A stretch of 64,000 bases of DNA, from the NCBI GenBank assembly GCA_022843845.1, contig JALHMW010000018.1, positions 1 through 64,000 of the forward strand. Reading direction: 5' to 3'. The DNA comes from Archangium sp. Lineage in GTDB: Bacteria > Myxococcota > Myxococcia > Myxococcales > Myxococcaceae. Shown in pieces: positions 54,290 to 63,800 of the stretch. The notes beneath the pieces were generated by a model. That model did no database searches. It was given only the letters and a program-made list of their open reading frames with translations, and had not been told where the DNA came from. Made by a program: the position numbers and the translations under genes. How positions within the stretch are numbered: position 1 is the first letter of the stretch; every line of letters begins with the position of its first letter.

Positions 54290-56206
54290 TCAGTTCGAGC
54301 GGAACTCGGCGTCGACGACGTCGTCCTTCTTCGGCCCTGCGCCAGCGGCCGGCCCGGCGCCCGCCCCCGGAGCGCCCGCCTCAGGGCCACCCGCGCCCGG
54401 AGCGCCACCCGTCGCCTTGTACATCTCCTCGGCGGCCTTGTAGCTGACGTCCTGGGCGGCCTTGAGCGTGTCCTGGAGCTTCTGCTTGTCGTCCGTGTTG
54501 CGCACCTCGTGGAGCGACTTCGCAGCGGCCTCGAGCTTCGTCACCGTCTCGGCGGCGAGCTTCTCCTTGTTCTCCGTCACGAGCTTCTCGAGGTTGTAGG
54601 CCATGTTCTCGGCCTGGTTCTTCAGGTCGACGAGCTCACGGCGCGCCTTGTCAGCCGACTCGTTGGCCTGCGCGTCCTTCACCATCTTCTCGACCTCTTC
54701 CTTGGGAAGGCCCGAGTTGTTGGTGATGGTGACGTTGGCTTCCTTGCCGGTGGCCTTGTCCTTCGCGGTCACCTTCAAGATGCCGTTGGCGTCGATGTCG
54801 AAGGACACCTCGATCTGCGGAATGCCACGGGGCGCGGGAGGCAGGCCCGTGAGGTGGAAGCGGCCGAGGCTGCGGTTGTCGCCAGCCATCTCACGCTCTC
54901 CCTGCAGCACGTGGATCTCGACCTGCGTCTGACCGTCGGCCGCCGTCGAGAACGTCTCGGACTTGCGGCTGGGGATCGTGGTGTTGCGCTCGATGAGCCG
55001 CGTGAAGACGCCACCGAGGGTCTCGACGCCCATCGACAGCGGGGTGACGTCGAGCAGGAGGATGTCCTTCACGTCGCCCGAGAGCACCGCGCCCTGCACG
55101 GCGGCGCCGATGGCCACCACTTCGTCGGGGTTCACCGAGCGGTTGGGCTCGCGGCCGAACAGCTTCTTCACGGCCTCCGAGACCGCGGGAATGCGGGTCG
55201 AGCCACCGACCAGGACGACTTCGTCGATCTGCGAGACGTTGAGGCCCGAGTCCTTGATGCACTTGCGGCAGGGCTCGAGGCTGCGCTCGACGAAGTCGGC
55301 GATCATCTGCTCGAACTTCGCGCGCGAGAGCTTCACGTCGAGGTGCTTGGGGCCGGTCGCGTCGGCGGTGAGGAACGGCAGGTTGATCTGCGTCTCGTTC
55401 GCGCTCGACAGCTCGATCTTCGCCTTCTCCGCCGCCTCCTTCAGGCGCTGGAGCACCATCTTGTCCTTCGAGACGTCGATGCCGTTGTCCTTCTTGAACT
55501 CGGCGATCAGCCACTCCATCAACTTCATGTCGATGTTGTCGCCGCCCAGGTGCGTGTCGCCGTTCGTCGCGAGCACCTCGACCGCGCCGTCGCCCATGTC
55601 GAGGATCGAGATGTCGAACGTGCCGCCGCCGAAGTCGTAGATCGCGACCTTCTCGGACTTCTTCTTGTCGAGGCCGTACGCGAGCGCGGCCGCCGTGGGC
55701 TCATTGACGATGCGGCGCACCACGAGGCCGGCGATCTCGCCTGCGTCTTTCGTGGCCTGGCGCTGGGCGTCATTGAAGTACGCGGGCACCGTGATGACCG
55801 CCTCGGTCACCTTCTCGCCGAGGTAGTTCTCAGCGGCGCGCTTGAGCTTGAGCAGCACCTGCGCCGAGATCTCGGGAGCCGACAGCAGCTTGCCGTCGAT
55901 GTCGACGCGGGCATCGCCGTTGGGCCCACGCGCGACCTTGTAGGGAACGAGCTTCGCCTCTTCGGTGGTCTCGTCGAAGCGACGGCCCATGAAGCGCTTG
56001 ACCGAGTAGATGGTGCGCTCGGGGTTCGTGATGGCCTGGCGCTTGGCCACCTGGCCGACGAGCCGCTCGGCGTCCTTCGTGTACGCGACGACCGACGGCG
56101 TGATGCGGCTGCCTTCTTCGTTCACGATGACCTTGGGCTCGCGGCCCTCCATGATCGCGACACACGAGTTGGTGGTGCCGAGGTCGATTCCGATGATCTT
56201 GCCCAT
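54290..56206 (-). CDS. dnaK: Hsp70 chaperone DnaK
   Basis: A 638-residue Hsp70. The ATPase domain starts [12 protein letters not shown] and shows the phosphate-binding [10 protein letters not shown] and [10 protein letters not shown] motifs; the substrate domain follows ([15 protein letters not shown]), then a helical lid and a Gly/Ala/Pro-rich tail ending in the canonical DVVDAEF. It folds and rescues proteins with DnaJ and GrpE, but neither gene is adjacent, and neither is hrcA. A CAGGAG ribosome site precedes the ATG, a probable promoter lies at 56281-56308 and a strong terminator follows, so it looks like a single-gene unit. Myxobacteria carry several DnaK paralogues, and this may or may not be the housekeeping one. 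Confidence 0.97.
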   Translation of the reverse strand: MGKIIGIDLGTTNSCVAIMEGREPKVIVNEEGSRITPSVVAYTKDAERLVGQVAKRQAITNPERTIYSVKRFMGRRFDETTEEAKLVPYKVARGPNGDARVDIDGKLLSAPEISAQVLLKLKRAAENYLGEKVTEAVITVPAYFNDAQRQATKDAGEIAGLVVRRIVNEPTAAALAYGLDKKKSEKVAIYDFGGGTFDISILDMGDGAVEVLATNGDTHLGGDNIDMKLMEWLIAEFKKDNGIDVSKDKMVLQRLKEAAEKAKIELSSANETQINLPFLTADATGPKHLDVKLSRAKFEQMIADFVERSLEPCRKCIKDSGLNVSQIDEVVLVGGSTRIPAVSEAVKKLFGREPNRSVNPDEVVAIGAAVQGAVLSGDVKDILLLDVTPLSMGVETLGGVFTRLIERNTTIPSRKSETFSTAADGQTQVEIHVLQGEREMAGDNRSLGRFHLTGLPPAPRGIPQIEVSFDIDANGILKVTAKDKATGKEANVTITNNSGLPKEEVEKMVKDAQANESADKARRELVDLKNQAENMAYNLEKLVTENKEKLAAETVTKLEAAAKSLHEVRNTDDKQKLQDTLKAAQDVSYKAAEEMYKATGGAPGAGGPEAGAPGAGAGPAAGAGPKKDDVVDAEFRSN

Positions 56207-56280
56207 GGTGTCTTCTCCTGGCGCGCGGGGCGCTAATTATTTGAAATCGCCGGGTTTTTGGCTTGGCCCGAGACCTGCGC

Positions 56281-56308
56281 AAGGTAACCACCGACCTCGG
56301 GGTGTCAA
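56281..56308 (-). promoter_or_regulatory. Probable sigma-70-type promoter of dnaK
   Basis: On the minus strand TTGACA (56303-56308, perfect -35) is followed after 16 bases by TACCTT (56281-56286, 3 of 6 at -10). This predicts a leader of about 65-70 bases before the dnaK ATG. No sigma-32 type CTTGAA/CCCCAT pair and no CIRCE repeat is visible. The rest of the 352-base gap (56207-56558) shows only the dnaK ribosome site and, at its right end, the GGAGG of the next gene. Confidence 0.55.
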
Positions 56309-56558
56309 TCAACCTGCAACAGTTGGGTGGCGCTGCCCCCGGTGGCTCGATGGCGAATGAGTCGGCGACCGGTGTCAACCGCGTAACGGGCTTCGCACTG
56401 ACCGCCACCATCAGGTGCCAGCCAGCGATGACGCCGTGCGCGTTTCCCGGTCGAATCAACGTGTTGGGTCATTCAAACTGATTGGCAAGCGCCATGCTTT
56501 GACGCGAGGCGACGTCGCGACCAGGGGCTCTCGCGCGCACTCGTTGGAGGCCGACTTC

Positions 56559-57641
56559 ATGTTCGTTCAGCCTTATCGCAGCACGATTGAGCAGGTCCCT
56601 CCCCGCCTGGACGTCGATCACCGGGTCGCGGTGCTGCTCAACGCGAACGCACGTCGAGTCACCCCGAAGATCGTCCGCTCGCTCTCTCACGTGGTGCCTG
56701 AAGGCGACCTCTTTCTCTCTCGGTCCGAGCTCGACGCGCGCCGGATCGCGCAGACCGTCGTCGATCGCGGTTACCACACGGTGTTTCTGGGCGGCGGTGA
56801 CGGCACGCTGATGTGCTTCGTCAACGAGATCGTCTCGGAGGTCGGTCGTCGTCGTCACCATCACCCGACGCCGATGCCCCGCTTCGGCGTGCTCAAGCTC
56901 GGCACCGGCAACTCGGTCGCTGCGCACGTGAAGGCGTCCCCCACGCGTGGTGACGGCATTCTCGATGACGTGCTGCGCGCGCGCTCCGGTGAAGTGCCCG
57001 GCACCAAGTCGATGGACCTGCTGCTGATCGACGGCAAGCGGGCACCCTTCGCGGGCCTCGGCATGGATGGCCAGCTCCTCAACGACTACATCAAGGTGAA
57101 GAACGCCTTCGCCGAAGGCCCGTTCGCAAAGCTGATGTCGGGCCCGAGCGGCTACTTCACGTCGGTCGCCTTCAAGACGGTGCCCTACTACCTCGCGAAC
57201 TCGAACTCGGTGGACTGCGAGGTCGTCAATCAGGGCCAGGTTGCCTGGCGCATGGGGCCCGATGGCAAGCCCGTGGAGACGTTTGGTCCCGGTGCGACGA
57301 TCTTCAAGGGGCCGCTCATGATGGCGGCCGCAGGCACGGTGCCGTTCTACGGCTACGAGCTCAAGATGTTCCCCTTCGCGGGCAAACGACGCGGCATGTT
57401 CGATCTGCGGGTCGGGAAGATCCCTGCGACCCAGATCCTCGCGAACCTGCCTGGCCTCTGGAGCGGCACCTGGTTCCCCGAGGGGCTCCACGACTTCCTC
57501 GCCAGCGACGTCACGATTCGCTTCTCGCGCCCGATGCCGTTCCAGCTGGCGGGCGACGCCGAGGGCTACCGCGACGAGCTGCGCGTGCAGACCGCGTCGG
57601 AGTCGATCGAGCTGTGCGACTTCAGCGGCGCCGCGAACTGA
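56559..57641 (+). CDS. Diacylglycerol kinase catalytic-domain protein (YegS/DagK/LCB5 family)
   Basis: A 360-residue lipid-kinase-like protein. The ATG at 56559 follows TGGAGG, so the 48 codons open upstream are not used. The N-terminal catalytic domain has VAVLLNANARRVTPKIV, the nucleotide motif GGGDGT at 78-83 and LGTGNSVAAH; the C-terminal half is the beta-sandwich of this family (MDLLLIDGKRAPFAGLGMDG). It should phosphorylate diacylglycerol or a related lipid, though the substrate is not evident. It has no membrane helix. It is divergent from dnaK and 48 bases upstream of the FHA-AAA gene on the same strand. Confidence 0.9.
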   Translation: MFVQPYRSTIEQVPPRLDVDHRVAVLLNANARRVTPKIVRSLSHVVPEGDLFLSRSELDARRIAQTVVDRGYHTVFLGGGDGTLMCFVNEIVSEVGRRRHHHPTPMPRFGVLKLGTGNSVAAHVKASPTRGDGILDDVLRARSGEVPGTKSMDLLLIDGKRAPFAGLGMDGQLLNDYIKVKNAFAEGPFAKLMSGPSGYFTSVAFKTVPYYLANSNSVDCEVVNQGQVAWRMGPDGKPVETFGPGATIFKGPLMMAAAGTVPFYGYELKMFPFAGKRRGMFDLRVGKIPATQILANLPGLWSGTWFPEGLHDFLASDVTIRFSRPMPFQLAGDAEGYRDELRVQTASESIELCDFSGAAN

Positions 57642-57674
57642 CGCAAAACCCCTCGTGCTCCGAGGGACGCAGGC

Positions 57675-57680
57675 TAGAGT
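57675..57680 (+). promoter_or_regulatory. Candidate -10 element (TAGAGT) before the FHA-AAA gene
   Basis: CTAGAGTCGC at 57674-57683 is identical to the string before the giant envelope gene at 20517. It ends only seven bases before the GTG start, so transcription from it would give a leaderless or nearly leaderless message; no ribosome site is present. No clear -35 box is seen. Confidence 0.35.
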
Positions 57681-57689
57681 CGCGCTCCT

Positions 57690-59021
57690 GTGAGTCCTCC
57701 TGAATTGACGGAGTCCGTCACCATCCCCGGGGAGACGATTTCCCGGGTCCCCGTGCGCGAGTGGACCGTCGAGGTCGTCGCCGGGCCGGACAAGGGCAAG
57801 AAGGTCTCGACGCTCGAAGGCCTGGTCCGCGTCGGGAGCGATCCCGCGAACGATCTCGTCCTCACCGATACGACCGTGAGTCGCCGCCACCTCGAGATCG
57901 AGCGAACCCTCAAGGGGCTGCTGCTGCGCGATCTGTCGAGCCGCAACGGCACGTTCATCGAGGGGCGCCAGGTGCTGCAGGCGTTCATCGACACGGGCGA
58001 CAAGATCACGCTCGGCAAGACGCGCCTGTCGATCAAGCGCAAGACGCGCGACACCGAGATCGAGCTGCTCGACGCCGAGACGTTCGGGGAATTGGTCGGC
58101 ACGTCAGAGGCCATGCGCATCGTCTTCGCCGAGCTGCGCCGCATCGCGCGTGAAGACGTGACGCTGCTGATCGAAGGCGAGACGGGCACCGGCAAGGAGC
58201 TCGCGGCCCGCGCCGTTCACGCGCTCTCGGCCAAACGCTACGGCCCCTTCCGCGTCGTCGACTGCGCCATGCTCTCTGAGCAGAACGCCGATCGCGAGCT
58301 CTTCGGAGAGGACGGCGCGTTTCTCTCGGGCAAGAACGGCACGGTTTTCCTGGACGAGGTGGCAGAGCTGCCGGCCGGTGTTCAGCCGAAGCTGGTGCGG
58401 CTGCTGGAGACGAAAGAGATCCCCGCGATGGCCGGGCAGCCCGCACGCCGCCTCGACATTCGCATCATCGCGTCGACGGCCCGCAACCTCGCCGAAGAGG
58501 TGCAGCAGGGCCGCTTCCGCCAGGAGCTCTTCTTCCGCGTCGCCATCGCGCGCGTCCGCCTGCCGCCGCTCCGTACGCGGAAGATCGACATTCCGCTGCT
58601 GGCCCGGCACCTCGTCAAAGGGTTGTCGGTGCCGTTCGATCTCTCGCCGCAGACGCTCTCGCTGCTCGAGGGCTACGACTGGCCGGGCAACGTTCGTGAG
58701 CTCCGCAACGTGCTCGAGCGCGGCGCGCTGATGCAGTCGACCGGCAATCGCAGCTGGCTCGATCTGCTCGTGCAGGGCGAGAAGCGCACCGATCACACCA
58801 CGCTGATCGAGATCGCCTCGAAGCTGCCGTACCACGAGGCGAAAGATCGGGTGACCGGCGACTTCGAGCGGCACTACTTCGCCGAGGTGATGAAGCAGGC
58901 GAACTTCGACATGCAGGTCGCCGAGCAGCGCACCGGCCTGTCGATGCAGAGCCTCTACCGACTGCTCAAGAAGAACGGCCTGCGCCTGAAGGATCTCAAG
59001 AACGCCGAGGGCCTGGGCTGA
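57690..59021 (+). CDS. FHA-AAA+ regulator with FIS-type HTH, lacking the GAFTGA loop
   Basis: A 443-residue protein of the enhancer-binding family. An FHA domain covers about 25-115 (RVGSDP at 47-52, SRRH at 64-67, RNG at 85-87), so it is set up to read phosphothreonine made by a Ser/Thr kinase. The AAA+ domain has Walker A GETGTGKE (163-170), Walker B GTVFLDE (217-223), arginine-bearing FRQELFFRV and the WPGNVRELRN segment. A FIS-type helix-turn-helix closes the protein (about 395-440). Between ELFG and GTVFLDE only 11 residues remain (EDGAFLSGKN and N), where the GAFTGA loop and its flanks normally take about 25, so sigma-54 remodelling is unlikely. It directly precedes the Ubl-E1 cassette. 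Confidence 0.88.
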   Translation: MSPPELTESVTIPGETISRVPVREWTVEVVAGPDKGKKVSTLEGLVRVGSDPANDLVLTDTTVSRRHLEIERTLKGLLLRDLSSRNGTFIEGRQVLQAFIDTGDKITLGKTRLSIKRKTRDTEIELLDAETFGELVGTSEAMRIVFAELRRIAREDVTLLIEGETGTGKELAARAVHALSAKRYGPFRVVDCAMLSEQNADRELFGEDGAFLSGKNGTVFLDEVAELPAGVQPKLVRLLETKEIPAMAGQPARRLDIRIIASTARNLAEEVQQGRFRQELFFRVAIARVRLPPLRTRKIDIPLLARHLVKGLSVPFDLSPQTLSLLEGYDWPGNVRELRNVLERGALMQSTGNRSWLDLLVQGEKRTDHTTLIEIASKLPYHEAKDRVTGDFERHYFAEVMKQANFDMQVAEQRTGLSMQSLYRLLKKNGLRLKDLKNAEGLG

Positions 59022-59084
59022 CGTCAGGCCGGGCAGGTCGCGAACGTCTCGAAGCTTTCACGTCGAGCCGAGGAGGACACGCAC

Positions 59085-59321
59085 ATGGCTATCCTGAACA
59101 TCACCTACAACGGCCTGTCCGCTGACTACCCCATCGAGCTCGACGGCCTCGTCGCCGACGCCGACATCAAGCGCATCGCGCACGAGCTCGTTCGTTCGGG
59201 TGACGTGCCCGGGCTGAACCTGCCGCACCTGCCTGCCCAGGCGTTCGATGGCTTCGTGGTCGACCGTCTGCAGGGCGGCCACCGGCTGTACCTGCGCCCC
59301 AAGGTTCCGTTCGGCGCCTGA
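59085..59321 (+). CDS. Small beta-grasp-like (ubiquitin-like) protein candidate
   Basis: A 78-residue protein with a strong GAGGAGG ribosome site. Predicted order is strand 2-9 (AILNITYN), strand 14-20, helix 25-38 (DADIKRIAHELVRSG), loop, strand 55-61 and strand 66-71 (HRLYLRP), which is the ubiquitin beta-grasp order. The start and end (ITYNG, then a LYLRPKVPFG tail) recall the prokaryotic ubiquitin-like proteins (Prok_Ub type) found next to ThiF homologues. It lies 60 bases before an E1-like gene on the same strand. Against it, the C-terminus is Gly-Ala rather than Gly-Gly, so activation would need trimming or the protein may not be conjugated. No named family is certain. Confidence 0.75.
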   Translation: MAILNITYNGLSADYPIELDGLVADADIKRIAHELVRSGDVPGLNLPHLPAQAFDGFVVDRLQGGHRLYLRPKVPFGA

Positions 59322-59381
59322 ATTCGCCGGGAGCACGTGTCTTTCGAGCCGCGTGCTCCCGTTCTTCCTGAGGAGCCGTCG

Positions 59382-59957
59382 ATGCGCATCGTTTTCCTCG
59401 GAGTCGGTGCGCTCGGCTCGACCACCGCGGTGCTCTGCCGTGCGCTCGACGCGACCCTCGCCTTCGTCGACTTCGACAAGGTGGAGTCGAAGAACCTGCT
59501 GGCGCAGGCCTTCGTGAAGCAGTCGCTGGGAAAGAACAAGGCCGAGGCGCTCAAGGCGCAGCTGCTCAACTTCCATGGCGTGAAGGCCGAGGCGTTCGGT
59601 GTGCGGCTGACGAAGGAGAACGTCGAACAGCTCGTGAAGGACGCAGGGCTGATCGTCGACTGCTTCGATAACGCCGAGAGCCGGCGGGTGACCAGCGAGC
59701 ACGCGCGCGTGAAGAACCTGCCGCTCGTGCATGCCGCGATCTCGGGTGATGGCTCGTTCGGGCTGGTGCGGTGGGACGAGCGCTTCACGCCCGACGCCGA
59801 AGATCACGCCGGCCAGGCGACGTGTGAAGGCGGCGAACACCTGCCGATGATCGGCCTCTTGTCGGCAACGCTCGCGCGCACGATTCAGGACTTCGTCACG
59901 AAGCAGGAGCGGCGCGACTCGATGATCGGCCTCAAGTCGGTCACCGTGACGAGCTGA
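59382..59957 (+). CDS. ThiF/MoeB/E1-like adenylyltransferase, minimal
   Basis: A 191-residue protein from ATG 59382 behind GAGGAG; the longer frame upstream is not needed. Motifs in order: nucleotide loop GVGALGS (7-13), acidic FVDFDKVESKNLL (D30, D32, N38), GKNKAEAL (K53) and the VDCFDNAESRR block (93-102), all in the pattern of E1 enzymes that adenylate a Ubl C-terminus. The usual Arg in NLxRQ is Ala here (NLLAQ). No zinc CxxC pairs are present. A possible acceptor Cys is C148 (ATCEGGEHLP). It is shorter than MoeB or ThiF (about 250) and has only the nucleotide-binding half. Its stop overlaps the next start (TGATG). Confidence 0.85.
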   Translation: MRIVFLGVGALGSTTAVLCRALDATLAFVDFDKVESKNLLAQAFVKQSLGKNKAEALKAQLLNFHGVKAEAFGVRLTKENVEQLVKDAGLIVDCFDNAESRRVTSEHARVKNLPLVHAAISGDGSFGLVRWDERFTPDAEDHAGQATCEGGEHLPMIGLLSATLARTIQDFVTKQERRDSMIGLKSVTVTS

Positions 59958-60823
59958 TGTCGTCGGCGCTCGACTCTGCATGGAGGGCGGTTCAGGAATC
60001 GCCTGACGACGTCTCGCGACTCGAGGTGCTCGCGGACCTTCTCCTTCAAGAGGGCGACTCGTTTGGCGAGCTCGTTCGCCTCGAGCTGGAACAAGAACGC
60101 TCCGGCGGCGACGCGCTCTCTTCAACCATCGAGCAACGCCGTTCAGGCATCACCTCGACGCTGCGCCACGAGCTCGCAGCGGGCGACTGGAGGCGGGGCT
60201 TCGTGCTCGCGACCACCGGCACCGGCGCTCCGACGCTCGAGCGATGTCTCGAGCACCCGGCCTTCAGACTCCTTCGTGAACTCGGGTGGACGTTCGGCCC
60301 AGCCGACGGCCTCGCACGCATCCATCAGGTGCTCACGTCACTGCCGCGAACGGTACGCAAGCTCACGTTGTCGGGCACAGACCTCGAGGACGGCACGCTC
60401 CAGTGGCTGAGCGCATTGACGGGCCTCGAACACCTCGAGACCGATCTGCCCTTCAATCTCGAGGGGGCGAAGGCCGAGGGGCTGCGCTCCTTGCAGTTCC
60501 ACACCGATGGTCTCGATCCCGCCAGCCTCGAGTCCGTCTGGTTCCCACGACTGATCCAGCTCGAGCTGTTCGTCCAGCCCTGGCCTGAACGATGGCCGAC
60601 GTCGTTTCTTTCGGGCACCCGAAGCCCCGCGCTCAAGCGACTGTTCCTCAAGGGGGCGTTGATGCCGCACCACCTCGAGGATCTCGCCTCGAGTGGCCTG
60701 TTACGGGGCATCGAAGAGCTGACCCTCGACGTACAGCACCTCAGCCAGTTCGACGAGATTCTGAGCGACACCGCAGACCGCTTTGATCACCTGAAGCGAT
60801 TCCGCCGCCCCGTGCCTCGCTGA
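59957..60823 (+). CDS. TIGR02996-type protein with leucine-rich C-terminal part
   Basis: A 288-residue protein coupled to the E1-like gene. Residues about 13-46 match the TIGR02996 repeat-companion motif (SPDDVSRLEVLADLLLQEGD, then FGELVRLELEQE), which is common in myxobacteria and planctomycetes at the N-terminus of repeat proteins. Residues 110-280 show leucine-rich repeats of 20-25 residues (VRKLTLSGTDLEDGTLQWLS, LERLF-like LKRLFLKGALMPHHLEDLAS, IEELTLDVQHLSQF). Leucine-rich repeats bind proteins, so it could be the substrate- or target-binding part of the cassette (inference). It has no signal peptide. Confidence 0.8.
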   Translation: MSSALDSAWRAVQESPDDVSRLEVLADLLLQEGDSFGELVRLELEQERSGGDALSSTIEQRRSGITSTLRHELAAGDWRRGFVLATTGTGAPTLERCLEHPAFRLLRELGWTFGPADGLARIHQVLTSLPRTVRKLTLSGTDLEDGTLQWLSALTGLEHLETDLPFNLEGAKAEGLRSLQFHTDGLDPASLESVWFPRLIQLELFVQPWPERWPTSFLSGTRSPALKRLFLKGALMPHHLEDLASSGLLRGIEELTLDVQHLSQFDEILSDTADRFDHLKRFRRPVPR

Positions 60824-60891
60824 GAAAACGAGCTCCGGCTCACGGACGTCCGAGACGCCGAACTCGCCGCCATCCACTCACCTGATGCTGC

Positions 60892-63800
60892 TCATGCCCG
60901 CCGCGCGAGCTCAGGCACCAGTATTCGAGCGAACGCGTCGGGGTCCTTCACGTCTTGCGTCTCGAACCAGGCGCGCGCGACCCGAACATTGGCGGCCCCG
61001 AGCTCGGCTGACTGAAGCCCACCGAGCCGGAGCCGCGTCGCCGCTGCGAAGAGCCGCATGCCGTGCTGTTCGAAGAGCGGAATCGCCTCGGACAGACAGC
61101 GCTCCGCGCGGCTCGGCTCGATCAACGCCTGGAGCACCAATGCCTGCGCGTGCGCCCACCCGACCCGCTCTCTCGAGAGCTCGCGAACGGCGTCCTTCGC
61201 GACGTCAGCCTGGCCTGCGGCGAGCGCGAGCCGGCCCTTCAGCGAGAGAGCCTCGATTCGAACGTTCTGAATGCGAAGGAGCATCGTGCGCTGCAGATCG
61301 GGCCAGACGTTGAGCAGCTTCTCGAGCGCCGGGGCGGGCTGGCCTTCGTACAGACCGATCAAGCCATCCGAGAGCACGGCCCAGTAGTGCTGGAAGTGGA
61401 AGCTCTTCGACGGCCACGCCGCCATCGCCGCTGCGACCGCCTTGCGCGCCTCGTCGGGTTGGCCGGCCGCGAGCAGGGAGACGTTCGCGAGGCCGACGGT
61501 GAGGCTCGTGACGGCGTAACGATCGCCGCGGCTCTGCGCCTCTCGCACCAGGGCGGGCACCCGACGGGTCAGCTCGGCGATCTCGCCAAGGTAGAACAGC
61601 GACCACACCGAGAAGAGGCGCGCGCTCGCGGCCTCCCACGACACGCCCAGCCCTGCCTCACGGAGCAACGCCTCGGCCTCGGTGACCCGCACCTTGGTCT
61701 CCTTGAAGTCACCGACGAGGAAACGGGTGAGCCCCTCACAGAAGGCGAGCAACCCTCGAAGCCGCGCATCACCGACGCGCTCGCAGATCGCCTTGGCGCG
61801 ACGCACCAGCTCACGCGCGCGCTTCTCACTCTTCTTCCCTTCGGTCGCGACGAACGCCGCCTCGGCCGCGAGGGCACGGGAGATGCGCCAGGGCTCACCA
61901 GCGTCGAGCGCCAGCAACAGCTGACGCGTCTGAAAGCTCGCGCCGCGGATGGTGTCGATCATGCCCAGCCCGACCGACACCGACCAGCACGCGTCGATTC
62001 GGCGCAGCATCACCCCATCGACCTGCGTGGCAGGGCGTTCATCGAAGGACAGCCCTCGAAGCGTCAGGTGCAGCCGACGGAACAGGAGCGCTCCGACGGC
62101 GCGCGGGGGCGTGCGGGCCAGCGACATGCCCATCTCCCCGAGCACGTTCGAGATCGCGACGAGGCCTTCATCGACGTGACCGCTCACCAGCAGTTGTTCG
62201 GCGGCGAGCCTCGGCAGCTCTCCCGCGACGGCCGACGTCACACCAGGCTCCGCGAGCGCGCTGGCGTAGGCACCGGCGGCGTCGCGCCCCTTCCCTGCGT
62301 TCGCGAGGCACTCCGCGAGGGCGACCGAGAGCTCGAAGCGGCGACGATCGTCCAGCGGCAACAGCTCGAGCGCACGCCGGAAGAGCGAGGCGGCACGAGC
62401 AAAGGCCAGCTGCTCCCGGGCGCGGCCGGCGGCCTTGAGCGTGGCCTCTGCAGCGCGATCGCCATGGCCCGCGGCCGAGAAATGGAAGGCGACCGCGTCG
62501 AGATCGGCGTCGGCGCGCTCGCCCATCGACACCGCGAGCCGCTCGTGAACGGAGCGCACGCGGGCCTCGTCGACCCCCGAGGTCACCGTCGCGCGGAGTC
62601 GTTCGTGCCAGGTCTCGAGCCGTCGCTCATCCGGGAGCAGGCGAACGAGGTGCAGCCCCTCCAGCAGTGGGACGAGGTCAGCCTGGGTCTGCGGCACGCC
62701 AGCCACTTCGAGCGCGAGCGAGGCGTCGACGGGCGCGACCGAGATCGCGACGACCTCGAGCAGGCGCCGCGCAGGCTCGGCGAGCTGCGCCACCTTGCGT
62801 CGCCAGAGCGCGTCGACCGTCACCTCACCCTGCCCCGCGGACTCGAGCAGCTGGAGCAGCAGGAGCGGATTGCCACCCGACTCCTGAACGCAGGCCTTCG
62901 CGCGGGCCTCGTCCGCTCCCGCCAGGCGAGCGACCTGCAGCGCGGCGTCACCGTGCAGCGGCGGGAGCGTGAGAATCTCGATCGGCACGGTGCCAACAGG
63001 CAGCACCGGCCCGTCGTCACGAATCGACGTCACCACCATCACGGTCGGCGGCTCTGGAGGCCGGAGGATCGCCTCCATCAACACCACGCTGTCGGTGTCA
63101 CCCCACTGCGCGTCGTCGACCAGCACGACGAGCGGCACGCGTTCACCGAGCCGCTCGAACAACTCGCGCAACGCCAGGATCGCGCGACGTCGGCGTTCGA
63201 GCGGCTCCTGCACTTCGCGCGGCGGCGCATCGCGGAATGCAGGCACCCGGTTCAGCGCCGGGAACATGCACGCGAGCAACCAGGCGTCACGGGGCCGAAT
63301 CGCGTCGACGCGCTCGGCTGACATCGTGCCCAGCGTTCGGCTCATCGCGTCGATCAACGGGTCGATCGCCTTGAAGGGCACCGTCTCGCGCTCATGACAG
63401 CGGCCGGCGAGCACGACGGCTCCGAGCATTTCGACCCGCTGCGCGAAGGCCTTGAGGAGCGCGGTCTTTCCGATGCCCGGCGCGCCCTGAACACGCACGA
63501 CTCTGGGGCCAGAGGTTCGAGTCTTCTCGAAGGCACGCTCGAGGGTCGCCAGCTCGTCGGTGCGGCCGATCAAGGTGGCCGCAGGCGCCTGAGGCACCGC
63601 GATCGCGCCGAGCGCCGCCAGCACGTCGCGGCCTTCAGGGCGCTCCGAGGACTGCGTCTTCAAGAGCCGCACGCACAGCGCGTCGAGTTCCTCCGGCACT
63701 GCCGCGTTGAGCTCTTTCGGCGAGGGCGCGGGGCGGCGCTGCTTGTCCATCATCACGTCGACCGGTGAGCCCTCGAAGGGCAGCCGGCCCGTCAGCGCCT

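Noticed and set aside
57645..57666. Hairpin CCCTCG/CGAGGG with an A-run on its left side
   Set aside because: It would act as a T-tailed terminator only for minus-strand transcripts, but no minus-strand gene reads into it. On the plus strand no T-run follows.
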